The notes under the pieces are model-generated. The model was given only the letters and a program-made list of their open reading frames with translations, made no database searches and was not told the DNA's origin. A program made the position numbers and the translations under genes. Source: an uncultured Clostridia bacterium (GTDB taxonomy: Bacteria > Bacillota > Clostridia > Christensenellales > UBA1242). Taken from it: a stretch of DNA of 26,097 bases. Positions 7,646-15,539 of this stretch are shown piece after piece (within the stretch, counting starts at the first letter, position 1; every line of letters starts with the position of its first letter). The stretch covers positions 1 to 26,097 of the forward strand of contig CALWII010000054.1 of the NCBI GenBank assembly GCA_944380695.1, in the 5' to 3' direction.

Positions 7646-9073
7646 ATGGCAGAGAATAGGCTTAAAAAAGGATTCTTATTTTATTTTGGTTTATTTTTGT
7701 TAATTATTGTAGCCGCATTTTTGGTTATTTTTGTTGTTATGTTATTTATGCCGGGGACATCAATTTTAGGTTTGCAATATTTTAGTAATGATAATGTTTA
7801 TCTTTTAAAAAACACAACAGATGATAAACAAACAGAAATCAATTTCGAAAACCCAAATTTCTCCTCGGTTGAAATTAACGCTTCTTATTCAGAAGTGATT
7901 GTACAAAACAATAACGATTATGAATATAACGGCATTTATATTGTAAATCGCTCAAAAGGGTTCGTAACCTCCGCTAATGCACGCGATTTTTCTTTCTCTG
8001 CGACAATCGACAAAGGAGTGCTTAAAATTGATGTGATTGAGCAACCTGCTTTTCTATATTTTTCAAAACAATGTCAGATTGTTTTGCATATAGCAAACAC
8101 CACATTAAATACTTTTGCCAATAAGCAAATTTCTATTACTACAACCGATGGCGATGTAAACATTGGTGGCATAGTTAATACCGGTTATTCAAAAGATGTC
8201 GCTATTGGAGGAGTAGATGTTAAAACTACGGGGGGTAATATTTATATTTCTTCGCACGCACCTAGTTCATATAACCGTTTAATTCTAGAGACAGCTTCCG
8301 GGCAAATTTCAAGTGCCAAAGACACTTTATCTTCGTCTAATTTTTCGCTTATCACTGATTCTGGGAACATTACAATTGGGACAGTAAATTCAAGTGGAAC
8401 ACTTATTTTAAACAGTAAGTCAGGAAAAATCGAGATAAATAAAATCTCTGCAAGAGTTTCGTCAGATTTTTCAAACGCCTATGTTTCGATTAAAGAGTTA
8501 GATGGAAATTGGGATTTAAGTCAATCAAAAAATATGGAATCGAATATAATTAAAGTAGAAAAAATAACGGGTTCATTAACCGCTCTCGAAGCTAATAATT
8601 CTAAATTCGAAATTGGAACAATTTTAGGTAGTGCAAATATTGAAACCTCATCAGGAAGCGTTAGTATTTTTACAGATAAAGTTTCTGAAACTTCTGGTAA
8701 AGACTTTTCAAAAGGGCTTTTTAAAACTTCGACAATTAAAACCAATTCGGGACAAATAAATGTCGTAGTTGCTGAAGGAGCAACTGGAAACATTATTTTG
8801 GATTCTCAAAGTGGTGAAATCAATGTTTGGGCATCAAATTTTAATGCTTTAACTTTGAACAATAAAGATGGCAATACAAAAGTGAATATGCCAATAAATG
8901 TAAATGCTAAATTTAACTTTGGTTTATATGCTAGCACAGAGGGTAGCTTTACCTTTGATAAAATCAGCTTTGGAAGAAATGATGTCGATTTGATAAACCC
9001 AGTTATATTGGGCAATGGTGCTAGTTCGGTTGCAATTAATTCAAATGCTAATGTGTCTTTCAAATGGTTCTAA
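7646..9073 (+). CDS. Membrane-anchored beta-strand-repeat protein (DUF4097-like, putative surface protein)
   Basis: A 475-residue protein with one N-terminal membrane segment (about 9-34) preceded by KK, suggesting a signal anchor with the rest outside the cell. The exported part consists of repeated beta-rungs with the consensus [T/S]-x-[S/D]-G-x-[I/V]-x-[I/V], seen at 166-173, 194-201, 216-221, 237-244, 257-264, 334-341, 366-373, 387-394 and 407-413. This pattern is typical of DUF4097 putative adhesin domains, which are thought to form right-handed beta-helices. There is no LPxTG anchor or Cys lipobox. The start is set by GGAGG before the ATG. It follows alaS by 89 bases and ends in a terminator, so it is probably a separate unit or the tail of the truA-alaS unit. 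The exact role is unknown. Confidence 0.8.
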   Translation: MAENRLKKGFLFYFGLFLLIIVAAFLVIFVVMLFMPGTSILGLQYFSNDNVYLLKNTTDDKQTEINFENPNFSSVEINASYSEVIVQNNNDYEYNGIYIVNRSKGFVTSANARDFSFSATIDKGVLKIDVIEQPAFLYFSKQCQIVLHIANTTLNTFANKQISITTTDGDVNIGGIVNTGYSKDVAIGGVDVKTTGGNIYISSHAPSSYNRLILETASGQISSAKDTLSSSNFSLITDSGNITIGTVNSSGTLILNSKSGKIEINKISARVSSDFSNAYVSIKELDGNWDLSQSKNMESNIIKVEKITGSLTALEANNSKFEIGTILGSANIETSSGSVSIFTDKVSETSGKDFSKGLFKTSTIKTNSGQINVVVAEGATGNIILDSQSGEINVWASNFNALTLNNKDGNTKVNMPINVNAKFNFGLYASTEGSFTFDKISFGRNDVDLINPVILGNGASSVAINSNANVSFKWF

Positions 9074-9102
9074 AAAATTTTGAGCTTTGCTCAAATTTTT
9101 TG
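9072..9102 (+). terminator. Intrinsic terminator after the beta-strand-repeat gene
   Basis: GAGC and GCTC (9082-9085 and 9089-9092) close the loop TTT. The stem extends through TTT/AAA and A5/T5 with one bulged T, followed by six Ts. It overlaps the stop codon at 9071-9073 and separates this gene from prfB. Confidence 0.75.
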
Positions 9103-9172
9103 TTTAATTTTCACACTAATATAAGTGATATTGATTTTTAGCAATCTTTTTAATTAAGGAGTTGATAGTAAT

Positions 9173-10268
9173 ATGATTTTAGACAACGAAAAAATCGAAT
9201 TAAAACAGCAAAAAGAAAAATTGGCCTTTTTAAAGGAGTGCCTTTGACATTGATAAAATATTAAAGGAATGTGATGAACTCAAACAACAACAATTTGATC
9301 CGTCTTGTTATTCAAATTCGGTTAAAGCTAAAGAAATAGGAAAAAAAATTCGAGAAAAAGAAGCCAAATTGGAAAAATTCGCCAAATTGGAAAAATTGAT
9401 TGATGACATTCAAACCATTATTGAACTCTGTGAACTTGAAGAAGATCAAGATTTGTTTTTTGAGCTAAAAGAACGATTTAAACAATTCGAAAAGGATTAT
9501 GAAAATCTTAAAATTTTAACTTTATTGTCTGGAAAGTATGATTCTTATAATGCCATTGTTAATATACACGCAGGGGCAGGTGGTACCGAAGCACAAGACT
9601 GGGTGCAAATGCTTTATCGTATGTACTCAATGTACGCAGAAAAACAGGGGTTTAAGACGCAGATCATTGATGTTTTAGATGGAGATGAGGCTGGAATAAA
9701 AAACATCAATTTTATTGTTTATGGAGTTAATGCTTACGGCTATATTAAATGCGAAAAGGGTATCCACAGGCTTGTTCGAATTTCACCATTTGACTCTAAT
9801 GCAAGAAGACATACAAGTTTTGCTAGCGTTGAAGTTATGCCAGAATTGGAAGAAGCAGAAGATATTGAAATAAAGCCAGATGATTTAAAAATAGACACTT
9901 ATCGAGCAAGCGGAGCAGGTGGGCAACATATCAATAAGACCGAATCTGCCATAAGAATTACACATATTCCATCTGGTATTGTAGTAGCCTGTCAGACTGA
10001 AAGGTCTCAAATACAAAATCGTGAGATGGCTATGAAAATGCTTTATTCAAAACTCGCAGAAAAACAGGAACGAGAACAGCTCGAACAAATTGCTTCTATT
10101 AAAGGTGAAATAAAAAAAATCGAATGGGGAAGTCAAATCAGGTCTTATGTATTTTGTCCTTATACACTTGTTAAGGATCATAGAACAGGTTTTGAAGACC
10201 CTGATGTTCAGGCCGTAATGAATGGTGAAATTCAAGATTTTATTTTTGCTTATTTGCAGAAAATATAA
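9173..10268 (+). CDS. prfB: Peptide chain release factor 2, expressed by programmed +1 frameshift
   Basis: RF2 terminates translation at UGA and UAA. The reading frame opens at ATG 9173 (AAGGAG upstream) and meets an in-frame TGA at 9245-9247 after 24 codons. The ribosome shifts +1 at CTT (9242-9244), skips T9245 and continues with GAC to the stop at 10268, giving 364 residues, the normal RF2 length. The shift site has every known element: an internal Shine-Dalgarno AGGAG (9234-9238), a three-base spacer, CTT, and TGA followed by C. The downstream frame has the RF2 anticodon-like tripeptide SPF (in RISPFDSNARRH) and the catalytic GGQ (in GAGGQHINK). Low RF2 activity increases shifting, so the gene is autoregulated. 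A 17-base direct repeat lies in the N-terminal helical region. tsaD follows after 9 bases. Confidence 0.97.
9234..9248 (+). promoter_or_regulatory. prfB programmed +1 frameshift site
   Basis: AGGAG (9234-9238), spacer TGC, slippery CTT (9242-9244), stop TGA (9245-9247), then C (9248). The three-base gap between the Shine-Dalgarno-like element and CTT matches the well-studied prfB recoding signal, and TGAC is a poor termination context. The same site is translated in zero frame to a 24-residue product when RF2 is abundant. Confidence 0.95.
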
Positions 10269-10277
10269 AGGTGAAGA

Positions 10278-11330
10278 ATGAAAAAGTATATGATTGATGA
10301 ATTTAATTCTTTGAAAAATAAAGCCGATTTAACAATTTTGGCGATTGAGTCCTCTTGTGATGAAACAGCTGTAAGCATTGTTAGAAATGGGCGAGAAGTT
10401 TTGGCTAACATAGTTGCTTCGCAAATCGAAATTCACAGGCGTTTTGGTGGCGTGGTTCCAGAAATTGCATCACGAAATCATTTGGTTGCTATTTCTAATT
10501 TATATGAAGAAGCTTTAAAAGAAGCCAACCTATTGCCAGAGCAACTTGATGCAATTGCTGTTACTTTTGGTGCAGGACTTATTGGTGCTTTGCTTGTCGG
10601 AGTCAATTTTGCCAAAGGTTTGAGCTATTCCTTAAAAAAACCTTTAATTGCAGTTAACCACGTTCACGGGCATATAGCATCTAACTTTATAACTTATAAA
10701 GATCTCGCCCCTCCTTTTTTATGTTTAATGGTCAGTGGTGGTCATACGGCAATTTTAAAGGTAAATGATTACAACAAATTCAAAATGCTGGGTAGCACAG
10801 TCGATGATGCAGTTGGGGAGGCTTTCGATAAAGTTGCAAGAGTTTTGGGGTTGCCTTATCCAGGCGGTCCTGAAATTGACAAATTGGCTAAAAAAGGTGA
10901 AAATGTTGTTAAATTTACTGTATCAAATTCTTTAAAAAACACTTTAGATTTTTCTTTTAGTGGAATAAAAACTTCCGTTATTAATTATGTCCATAATAAG
11001 CAACAAAAAGAGGAGAAATTTTCAAAAGCCGATATCGCTAGGAGTTTTGAAGAATGCGTCACCGACGAGCTAACAACAAAAGTGATAAAAGCTATGCAGA
11101 TGACAAAATCGAAAAAGGTTGTTGTAGCTGGAGGAGTTGGCGCAAATAGTATGCTTCAAGCAAAACTAAAAGAAGCTGTTAAATCTATCAATGCACAAGC
11201 TTTTTTCCCAGAATTGAAATATTGTACTGACAATGCGGCTATGATTGGTTCTATGGCTTTTTACTATATTAAAAAAGGTATTGGTAGGGCTGATTTGGAT
11301 TTAACAGCAAGACCAACAGTAGAATTATGA
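10278..11330 (+). CDS. tsaD: tRNA N6-threonylcarbamoyladenosine (t6A37) transferase subunit TsaD
   Basis: Transfers the threonylcarbamoyl group from TC-AMP to A37 of ANN-decoding tRNAs, working with TsaB and TsaE (neither is in this window). The 350-residue protein shows the ASKHA-fold signatures: LAIESSCDETAVSIV, the metal-binding HVHGH (H128 and H132), the nucleotide-binding LMVSGGHTAIL, and the C-terminal DNAAMIGSMA. It begins about 15 residues earlier than most homologues (MKKYMIDEFNSLKNKADL), but the AAGGTGAAGA ribosome binding site supports this ATG. It lies 9 bases after prfB, and its TGA overlaps the next gene's ATG by four bases, so the genes are translationally coupled. Confidence 0.95.
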   Translation: MKKYMIDEFNSLKNKADLTILAIESSCDETAVSIVRNGREVLANIVASQIEIHRRFGGVVPEIASRNHLVAISNLYEEALKEANLLPEQLDAIAVTFGAGLIGALLVGVNFAKGLSYSLKKPLIAVNHVHGHIASNFITYKDLAPPFLCLMVSGGHTAILKVNDYNKFKMLGSTVDDAVGEAFDKVARVLGLPYPGGPEIDKLAKKGENVVKFTVSNSLKNTLDFSFSGIKTSVINYVHNKQQKEEKFSKADIARSFEECVTDELTTKVIKAMQMTKSKKVVVAGGVGANSMLQAKLKEAVKSINAQAFFPELKYCTDNAAMIGSMAFYYIKKGIGRADLDLTARPTVEL

Positions 11331-12043
11331 AAGAAAAAATAAAAGAATATTTTAAAAATTTTAATATTTTAGATTGCATACTTTTTTGTTTTGGCATTTT
11401 GTCAATTGTCATTTCTTCAATTTTTGCTAAAAGTTCAATTGTCGCAATACTTTGTAGTTTGTTTGGCGTGTTTTATTTGATATTTTGGAGTAAAAGATAT
11501 TATATTGGTTTGTTTTTTTGTATTGTTTTTTTAGCATTGTATATTTGGCAATCCGCTGTTTACAAAAATTGGGGAGAAGTCGTTCAAAGCTGTTTTGCTT
11601 TGATTGTTGCGGTTGTTTTGATTGGATTATGGCTTAAAGATAAGTCAAAAACAAACGAAAAATTAGTTAGTCAAACGACGCACATTAATCGTGTTGAGGC
11701 TTTATTAGTTTGTTGTTTTACAATTCTAATTTTTGTAGCTTATTTGTTTTTTTTAAAATATTTGCAAACTCCTAATATTTATCTGGCATCTTTAAACTTG
11801 ACAGTTTCGACGATAGCATTGTATTTTATGATACGAAAACATTATTTAATGTTTGTGCTTTTTATCATATCAAACATCTTGCAAATTTTCATTTGGCTTC
11901 AACCTTTGTTGGCCGGTGATAATATGGCCATTGAAAATTTGCCAATAGTGTTTTCGTTTGTGACTTTTCTTTTGGCCAATATAATTGCTTTTGTGGATTG
12001 GAAAAAAAATGTTATAATAAACAATAATAAAAGTGATATGTAA
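11327..12043 (+). CDS. pnuC: PnuC-like membrane transporter (probable nicotinamide riboside carrier)
   Basis: A 238-residue integral membrane protein with about eight hydrophobic segments (roughly 15-31, 36-53, 58-75, 83-102, 123-143, 152-168, 172-193, 203-223). The pattern recalls the PnuC family, which takes up nicotinamide riboside for NAD salvage: WQSAVYKNWGEVVQS resembles the family's loop before TM4, and the C-terminal part (IFIWLQPLLAG, then LANIIAFVDWKK) resembles its final segments. The N-terminal half is less typical. The ATGA overlap with tsaD indicates coupled translation. No NAD riboswitch is possible here because the start lies inside tsaD. The family assignment rests on remembered motifs and is tentative; the integral membrane nature is certain. 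Confidence 0.65.
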   Translation: MKEKIKEYFKNFNILDCILFCFGILSIVISSIFAKSSIVAILCSLFGVFYLIFWSKRYYIGLFFCIVFLALYIWQSAVYKNWGEVVQSCFALIVAVVLIGLWLKDKSKTNEKLVSQTTHINRVEALLVCCFTILIFVAYLFFLKYLQTPNIYLASLNLTVSTIALYFMIRKHYLMFVLFIISNILQIFIWLQPLLAGDNMAIENLPIVFSFVTFLLANIIAFVDWKKNVIINNNKSDM

Positions 12044-12085
12044 AACAAACTTAATGAGATTTTATACTATCCAACGGAGAATAAT

Positions 12086-13276
12086 ATGGAATTGTTAGCA
12101 CCTGCTGGGAACTATGAAAAGTTTTTAACGGCTTTAAATTTTGGAGCCGATGCTGTTTATCTGTCAGGAAAAGATTTTGGGCTTCGTGCCTTTGCAGGAA
12201 ACTTTACTGTTAGTGAAATCAAAAAAGCTTGTCTCGAAGCACACAGAAGAAATAAGAAAGTGTATGTCACCATTAATATTTTGGCCAGAGATAAAGATTT
12301 TCAAAAAATAGCTAAATATTTAAAACAGCTCGAAGAGTGCAAAATTGATGGAATTATTGTTTCTGATTTGGGTTTGATTTATTTTGTAAGGAGGAATTTT
12401 CCTTCAATAAATATTCATGTGAGCACACAAGCTAATGTAACAAACTTACAAACCGCTTTACTTTTAGCAGAATTGGGCGTTAAAAGAATTGTTCTTGCTA
12501 GGGAACTCAACCTAAAAGAAATAAAAAAGATAACATCAGCATTAAAAAATAAAGTTGAAATTGAATGTTTCGTTCACGGAGCTATGTGTATGGCTTATTC
12601 AGGAAGGTGTTTACTTTCAAACTACATTACTGGTAGAGATGCCAACAGAGGCGAATGTGTTCAAGCTTGCCGTTGGAAGTATTTTATTAGAGAAGAAAGC
12701 AGAACTGATGAAATGGAAATTCAAGAAGATAAAAATGGAACCTACATTCTTAATTCAAAAGACTTGTGTATGATTCAGCATCTGAAAGAATTAAAAGAGG
12801 CAGGCGTTGTTTCGTTAAAGATAGAGGGTAGAATGAAATCCAGCTATTATGTTGCCTGTGTTACAAATGCATATCGTAGGGCGATAGATAGTCTACCAAA
12901 TGTCGCCGGAGTTGAATATGTGCGTGAACTAGAAAAAACGAGCCATCGCAGGTTTACAACAGGGTTTTATTTTAATGAAAATGACAGGCAATTTCGTCAA
13001 TCTTCTACTCCTGTGCAGACGCACGAATTTGTTGCTGTTGTCAAAAGTTGTTCGAAAGGAAGAGTTAAAGTTGAGCAACGAAATTTTTTTAAAGAGGGTG
13101 ATACTTTAGAAATTTTGAGCCCAAATGATAAAACTTTTAATAAAACAGTTGTTGTAAATAATATGACTAACTCAAACAAAGAACATATTGAAAAGGCTAA
13201 TATTGCAAAAATGGTTGTTTATTTTGATTGCGACGAGACCCTTTTACAGGGTGATATTTTAAGAAAAAAACTTTAA
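12086..13276 (+). CDS. trhP: Peptidase U32 family protein, TrhP-like tRNA U34 hydroxylation factor
   Basis: Members of this U32 branch (E. coli TrhP/YegQ, B. subtilis YrrN/YrrO) are needed for 5-hydroxyuridine at the tRNA wobble position and are not known as true proteases in that role. The 396 residues begin with MELLAPAGNYEKF and GADAVYLSGK, continue with the barrel segment HVSTQANVTN, and carry the U32 signature ECFVHGAMCMAYSGRCLLSNY. Four conserved cysteines (C168, C175, C191, C195) could bind an Fe-S cluster, as proposed for the family. The start is set by CGGAGA five bases before the ATG. It closes a run prfB-tsaD-pnuC-trhP, of which three genes act on tRNA decoding or termination. Which wobble tRNAs it serves cannot be told from sequence. 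Confidence 0.88.
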   Translation: MELLAPAGNYEKFLTALNFGADAVYLSGKDFGLRAFAGNFTVSEIKKACLEAHRRNKKVYVTINILARDKDFQKIAKYLKQLEECKIDGIIVSDLGLIYFVRRNFPSINIHVSTQANVTNLQTALLLAELGVKRIVLARELNLKEIKKITSALKNKVEIECFVHGAMCMAYSGRCLLSNYITGRDANRGECVQACRWKYFIREESRTDEMEIQEDKNGTYILNSKDLCMIQHLKELKEAGVVSLKIEGRMKSSYYVACVTNAYRRAIDSLPNVAGVEYVRELEKTSHRRFTTGFYFNENDRQFRQSSTPVQTHEFVAVVKSCSKGRVKVEQRNFFKEGDTLEILSPNDKTFNKTVVVNNMTNSNKEHIEKANIAKMVVYFDCDETLLQGDILRKKL

Positions 13277-13432
13277 TTTTTAATTTGTATTTTTAATAAT
13301 TATACAGTGACTTTTTGTTTTAGTTTAAATTATAAATTCTTTTAGTTAAATTATTGTTTATAAGCCAAATAATAAATAAAAAAAATTTTATGTCTTATTA
13401 TATGTCATTTTACAGTTCAAGATAATATAAAT

Positions 13433-13507
13433 TGGTGTTCCCCGCGGGAATCGAACCCACATCTAGCCCTTAGGAGGGGCTTGTTCTATCCGTTGAACTA
13501 GGGGAAC
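13433..13507 (-). tRNA. tRNA-Arg (anticodon CCT)
   Basis: The minus strand folds as a full cloverleaf. The acceptor GTTCCCC (13507-13501) pairs with GGGGAAC (13443-13437); the D arm has the loop AACGGATA; the anticodon stem AGCCC/GGGCT encloses the loop CTCCTAA with anticodon CCT, reading AGG. The T arm has the standard GTTCGATTC. Discriminator A is followed by a genome-encoded CCA (13435-13433). It stands alone. I could not identify a convincing promoter or terminator for it. Confidence 0.96.
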
Positions 13508-13938
13508 AAATAGAGCACTAATTTGAAAAATTATCGGCATTTACTGTTAAGCTGCGTTTTTGCCACTGTTCAGTTGTTTAATTTAAAAAAAACAAGCAAT
13601 TTTGTACAATGTATAATTTTTTTCGAATTTACACCTTAAGAATTATTCATTATTTTTGTTAGTGGCATAATCAAATTTGTAAACTTTGATTAAACTTGTT
13701 CTTTTCTTATTACCAAACCATTTTAACATAATTGTTCTTTTTTTGCAAGAAAATTATATACCCTCTATTTATTTTGTTCATATTGTTTTTATAAATTTTT
13801 TTGTATAATTATGCATTAAACATTTGCATTGACGAAATAAATGTGTTAAAATGTTCATATGTTCATAGAAAATACATAAAAATTAACAGTATTTTTGAAA
13901 AGTTTTTTTATTTGAACAACTACGCCGGAGGAAATTTT
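13508..13938. other. Non-coding AT-rich region between tRNA-Arg and the gene at 13939
   Basis: About 430 bases with no credible gene. It must hold the divergent promoters for tRNA-Arg (minus, not identifiable) and for the gene at 13939 (plus, listed separately). The octamer TGTTCATA occurs three times (13775-13782, 13852-13859, 13860-13867). I see no DnaA boxes, no strong long hairpin and no coding frame of meaningful length. Confidence 0.6.
13824..13852 (+). promoter_or_regulatory. Extended -10 promoter for the gene at 13939
   Basis: TTGCAT (13824-13829), a 17-base spacer, then TGT plus TAAAAT (13844-13852), an extended -10. Predicted start is near 13859, leaving a leader of about 80 bases before the ATG. 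Two head-to-tail copies of TGTTCATA (13852-13867) overlap the predicted start site and could be an operator. Confidence 0.55.
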
Positions 13939-14502
13939 ATGCAAAAATTGAATTTAATTGAAGAACTTAAAAAGTTAGGGCTTGTCGATGCAAGAGAAGA
14001 ACAGACTCTTCATAGTGATGAATTTGTTGTGTTGCAAATTTGTTTATCAAAATTATCATCTCGTGTTGATATTGATAGAATTTTAAAGAATGTGACTAGT
14101 GTTAAAAATATTGATGTTAACGAGCTTGGTAAATTACAGAAAATATATGAGCAATTGGTTTTAAAAAAGAAAGAAGAACTTGGTACGATCGAAAAACTCG
14201 GGGTGTGCCGCTCATTCGAAGAGAATGAAAATAAACTTATGCTTCGAATTAAGGGTTATAAAAACAAAGAACAAAATTATATCGCTTTACAAGAACTATT
14301 AAACAATGAAGAAAGTTTGCGAGAATTTGCCACAAAAGCAAACACTAACATTCAAGATTTGAGAAAAGCATTAGAGACTAATTATAATGATATAAAATTA
14401 GATTTTTTAAAAAGCAAGGTGTTATGTTTAAATTCTGCTGTTGACCATTTGGTTTGGTTGGGGGCAAGGACAGTTAATTTTTCTGATGAAATAAAAAGAT
14501 AA
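13939..14502 (+). CDS. Uncharacterised soluble, mostly helical protein
   Basis: I do not recognise this 187-residue protein. It is soluble-looking and charged, with long stretches expected to be helical: MQKLNLIEELKKLG at the N-terminus, residues 60-85 rich in K, E, Q and L, and LREFATKANTNIQDLRKALE. Two well-separated cysteines and a hydrophobic end (AVDHLVWLGARTVNF) give no diagnostic motif. There is no signal peptide, membrane segment, helix-turn-helix or catalytic pattern that I can name. The start at 13939 is chosen because GGAGG (13927-13931) lies just upstream; reading further upstream in frame would cross the promoter. It is monocistronic: it has its own promoter and the rplM promoter follows directly. 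Function unknown. Confidence 0.8.
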   Translation: MQKLNLIEELKKLGLVDAREEQTLHSDEFVVLQICLSKLSSRVDIDRILKNVTSVKNIDVNELGKLQKIYEQLVLKKKEELGTIEKLGVCRSFEENENKLMLRIKGYKNKEQNYIALQELLNNEESLREFATKANTNIQDLRKALETNYNDIKLDFLKSKVLCLNSAVDHLVWLGARTVNFSDEIKR

Positions 14503-14527
14503 TTTTAATTTTTGTTTGTCAAAATGC

Positions 14528-14556
14528 TTGACATATTTTATTCTATAATATACAAT
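14528..14556 (+). promoter_or_regulatory. Sigma-A promoter of rplM-rpsI
   Basis: A perfect -35 TTGACA (14528-14533), a 17-base spacer and -10 TACAAT (14551-14556). The start is predicted near 14563, giving a leader of about 85-90 bases. This is the strongest promoter in the window by consensus, as expected for ribosomal protein genes. Confidence 0.8.
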
Positions 14557-14558
14557 AT

Positions 14559-14649
14559 AAAAGTCGCAAATAAGAGCGTCTTTTTGTTTATATTAGCCCC
14601 ATAAATAAAAATGCTACATTGCGTAATCATTTCGGAGGAAATTTTTATA
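14559..14649 (+). promoter_or_regulatory. rplM leader with a 5' hairpin, possible L13 autoregulatory leader
   Basis: AAAAG-T-CGC (14559-14567) can pair with GCG-T-CTTTT (14576-14584) around the loop AAATAAGA, with one T-T mismatch, at the very 5' end of the predicted transcript; Ts follow. GGAGG (14634-14638) is the rplM ribosome binding site. Firmicutes are known to use L13 leader RNAs for feedback control; whether this is one needs a covariance search. The hairpin is seen, the role is inferred. Confidence 0.35.
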
Positions 14650-15093
14650 ATGAAAACATTTATGGCAAATCCAGCCGAAGTAGAAAGAAAGTGGTTTTTA
14701 GTTGATGCTGCAAATCTTCCTTTAGGAAGAGTCGCAACCACTGTGGCAGATATTTTGACTGGTAAAAATAAAGTAACCTATACTCCTAATGTAGACACGG
14801 GAGATTTTGTTGTTGTTATCAATAGTGATAAAATTATACTTACAGGAAAGAAACTTGAAAAAAAGAAATATATTTGGCATACCGGTTATATTGGCGGACT
14901 TAAAGAAGTTAAATATGAAAAATTAATGGCAGAAAATTCACCAAAAGCATTAGAATTAGCTGTAAAAGGTATGCTTCCAAAAACTACTCTTGGCAGAAAA
15001 CAATTCACAAGAATGAAAATTTATCGTGGAGCTGAACATAATCAAGAAGCTCAAAAACCAGAACCAGTTAAAGTTAAAGGAGCAAAAAGATAA
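14650..15093 (+). CDS. rplM: 50S ribosomal protein L13
   Basis: Primary-binding protein of the large ribosomal subunit. The 147 residues show the L13 signatures: KTFMANPAEVERKWFLVDA at the start, LPLGRVATTVADILTGKNK, the segment HTGYIGGLKE, and AVKGMLPKTTLGRKQF followed by RMKIYRGAEHNQEAQKPE. The start at 14650 is chosen because GGAGG lies 11 bases upstream and the family begins with M-K-[ST]-[FY]; an upstream in-frame ATG at 14611 precedes the ribosome binding site. The final A of its TAA is the first base of the rpsI ATG, so the pair is translationally coupled, as in most bacteria. Confidence 0.98.
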   Translation: MKTFMANPAEVERKWFLVDAANLPLGRVATTVADILTGKNKVTYTPNVDTGDFVVVINSDKIILTGKKLEKKKYIWHTGYIGGLKEVKYEKLMAENSPKALELAVKGMLPKTTLGRKQFTRMKIYRGAEHNQEAQKPEPVKVKGAKR

Positions 15094-15512
15094 TGGCTGA
15101 GGAAAAGAAGGTAACAAAAAAAGTGGTTGCAGAGTTTGTTGCAACAGGAAGAAGAAAATCAAGCATAGCAAGAGTTAGAATGAAAGTTGGTAAAGGTGTT
15201 ATTACTGTTAACGGTAAGAATATCGAAGAATATTTACAACAAGACACTTTACTTTTGGTGGCTTTACAGCCATTGGAGTTAACAAACACAAAAACAAAAT
15301 ATGATGCCTCTATTAAGTGTACCGGTGGTGGAATAGCAGGACAGGCCGGTGCTATATGTCACGGTTTAGCAAGAGCGCTTGTTAAAGCTAACGAAACATA
15401 CAAAGCTGAACTTAAAAAAGCAGGTTTCTTGACAAGAGACCCAAGAATGAAAGAAAGAAAGAAGTATGGCCTTAAGAAAGCTCGTAAGGCGCCTCAATTC
15501 TCTAAGAGATAA
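15093..15512 (+). CDS. rpsI: 30S ribosomal protein S9
   Basis: Small-subunit protein whose C-terminal tail reaches the P-site tRNA anticodon. After about nine unconserved lysine-rich residues, the 139-residue sequence carries the S9 core ATGRRKSSIARVRMKVGKG, a central GGGIAGQAGAICHGLARAL, and LTRDPRMKERKKYGLKKARK ending with SKR, the P-site contact. It is the second gene of the rplM-rpsI operon, overlapping rplM by one base, and is followed at once by a terminator. Confidence 0.98.
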   Translation: MAEEKKVTKKVVAEFVATGRRKSSIARVRMKVGKGVITVNGKNIEEYLQQDTLLLVALQPLELTNTKTKYDASIKCTGGGIAGQAGAICHGLARALVKANETYKAELKKAGFLTRDPRMKERKKYGLKKARKAPQFSKR

Positions 15513-15538
15513 AAAAGATGCATTTGCATCTTTTTTTT
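15511..15538 (+). terminator. Intrinsic terminator of rplM-rpsI
   Basis: GATGC (15517-15521) pairs with GCATC (15526-15530) around the loop ATTT, flanked by six As and eight Ts, so the stem can extend to 11 pairs. It overlaps the rpsI stop codon region. Confidence 0.92.
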
Positions 15539-15539
15539 G

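Noticed and set aside
9245..9247. In-frame TGA early in prfB read as a nonsense mutation or pseudogene
   Set aside because: The surrounding bases form the standard RF2 frameshift signal, and the downstream frame encodes intact SPF and GGQ motifs.
13801..13938. Long N-terminal extension of the gene at 13939
   Set aside because: It would begin at TTG without a ribosome binding site and run through the promoter.
13508..13938. Replication origin in the AT-rich non-coding stretch
   Set aside because: No TTATCCACA-type DnaA boxes and no dnaA/dnaN nearby.
14611..14649. Upstream ATG for rplM at 14611
   Set aside because: The ribosome binding site lies after it, and L13 proteins begin at the MKTF equivalent.
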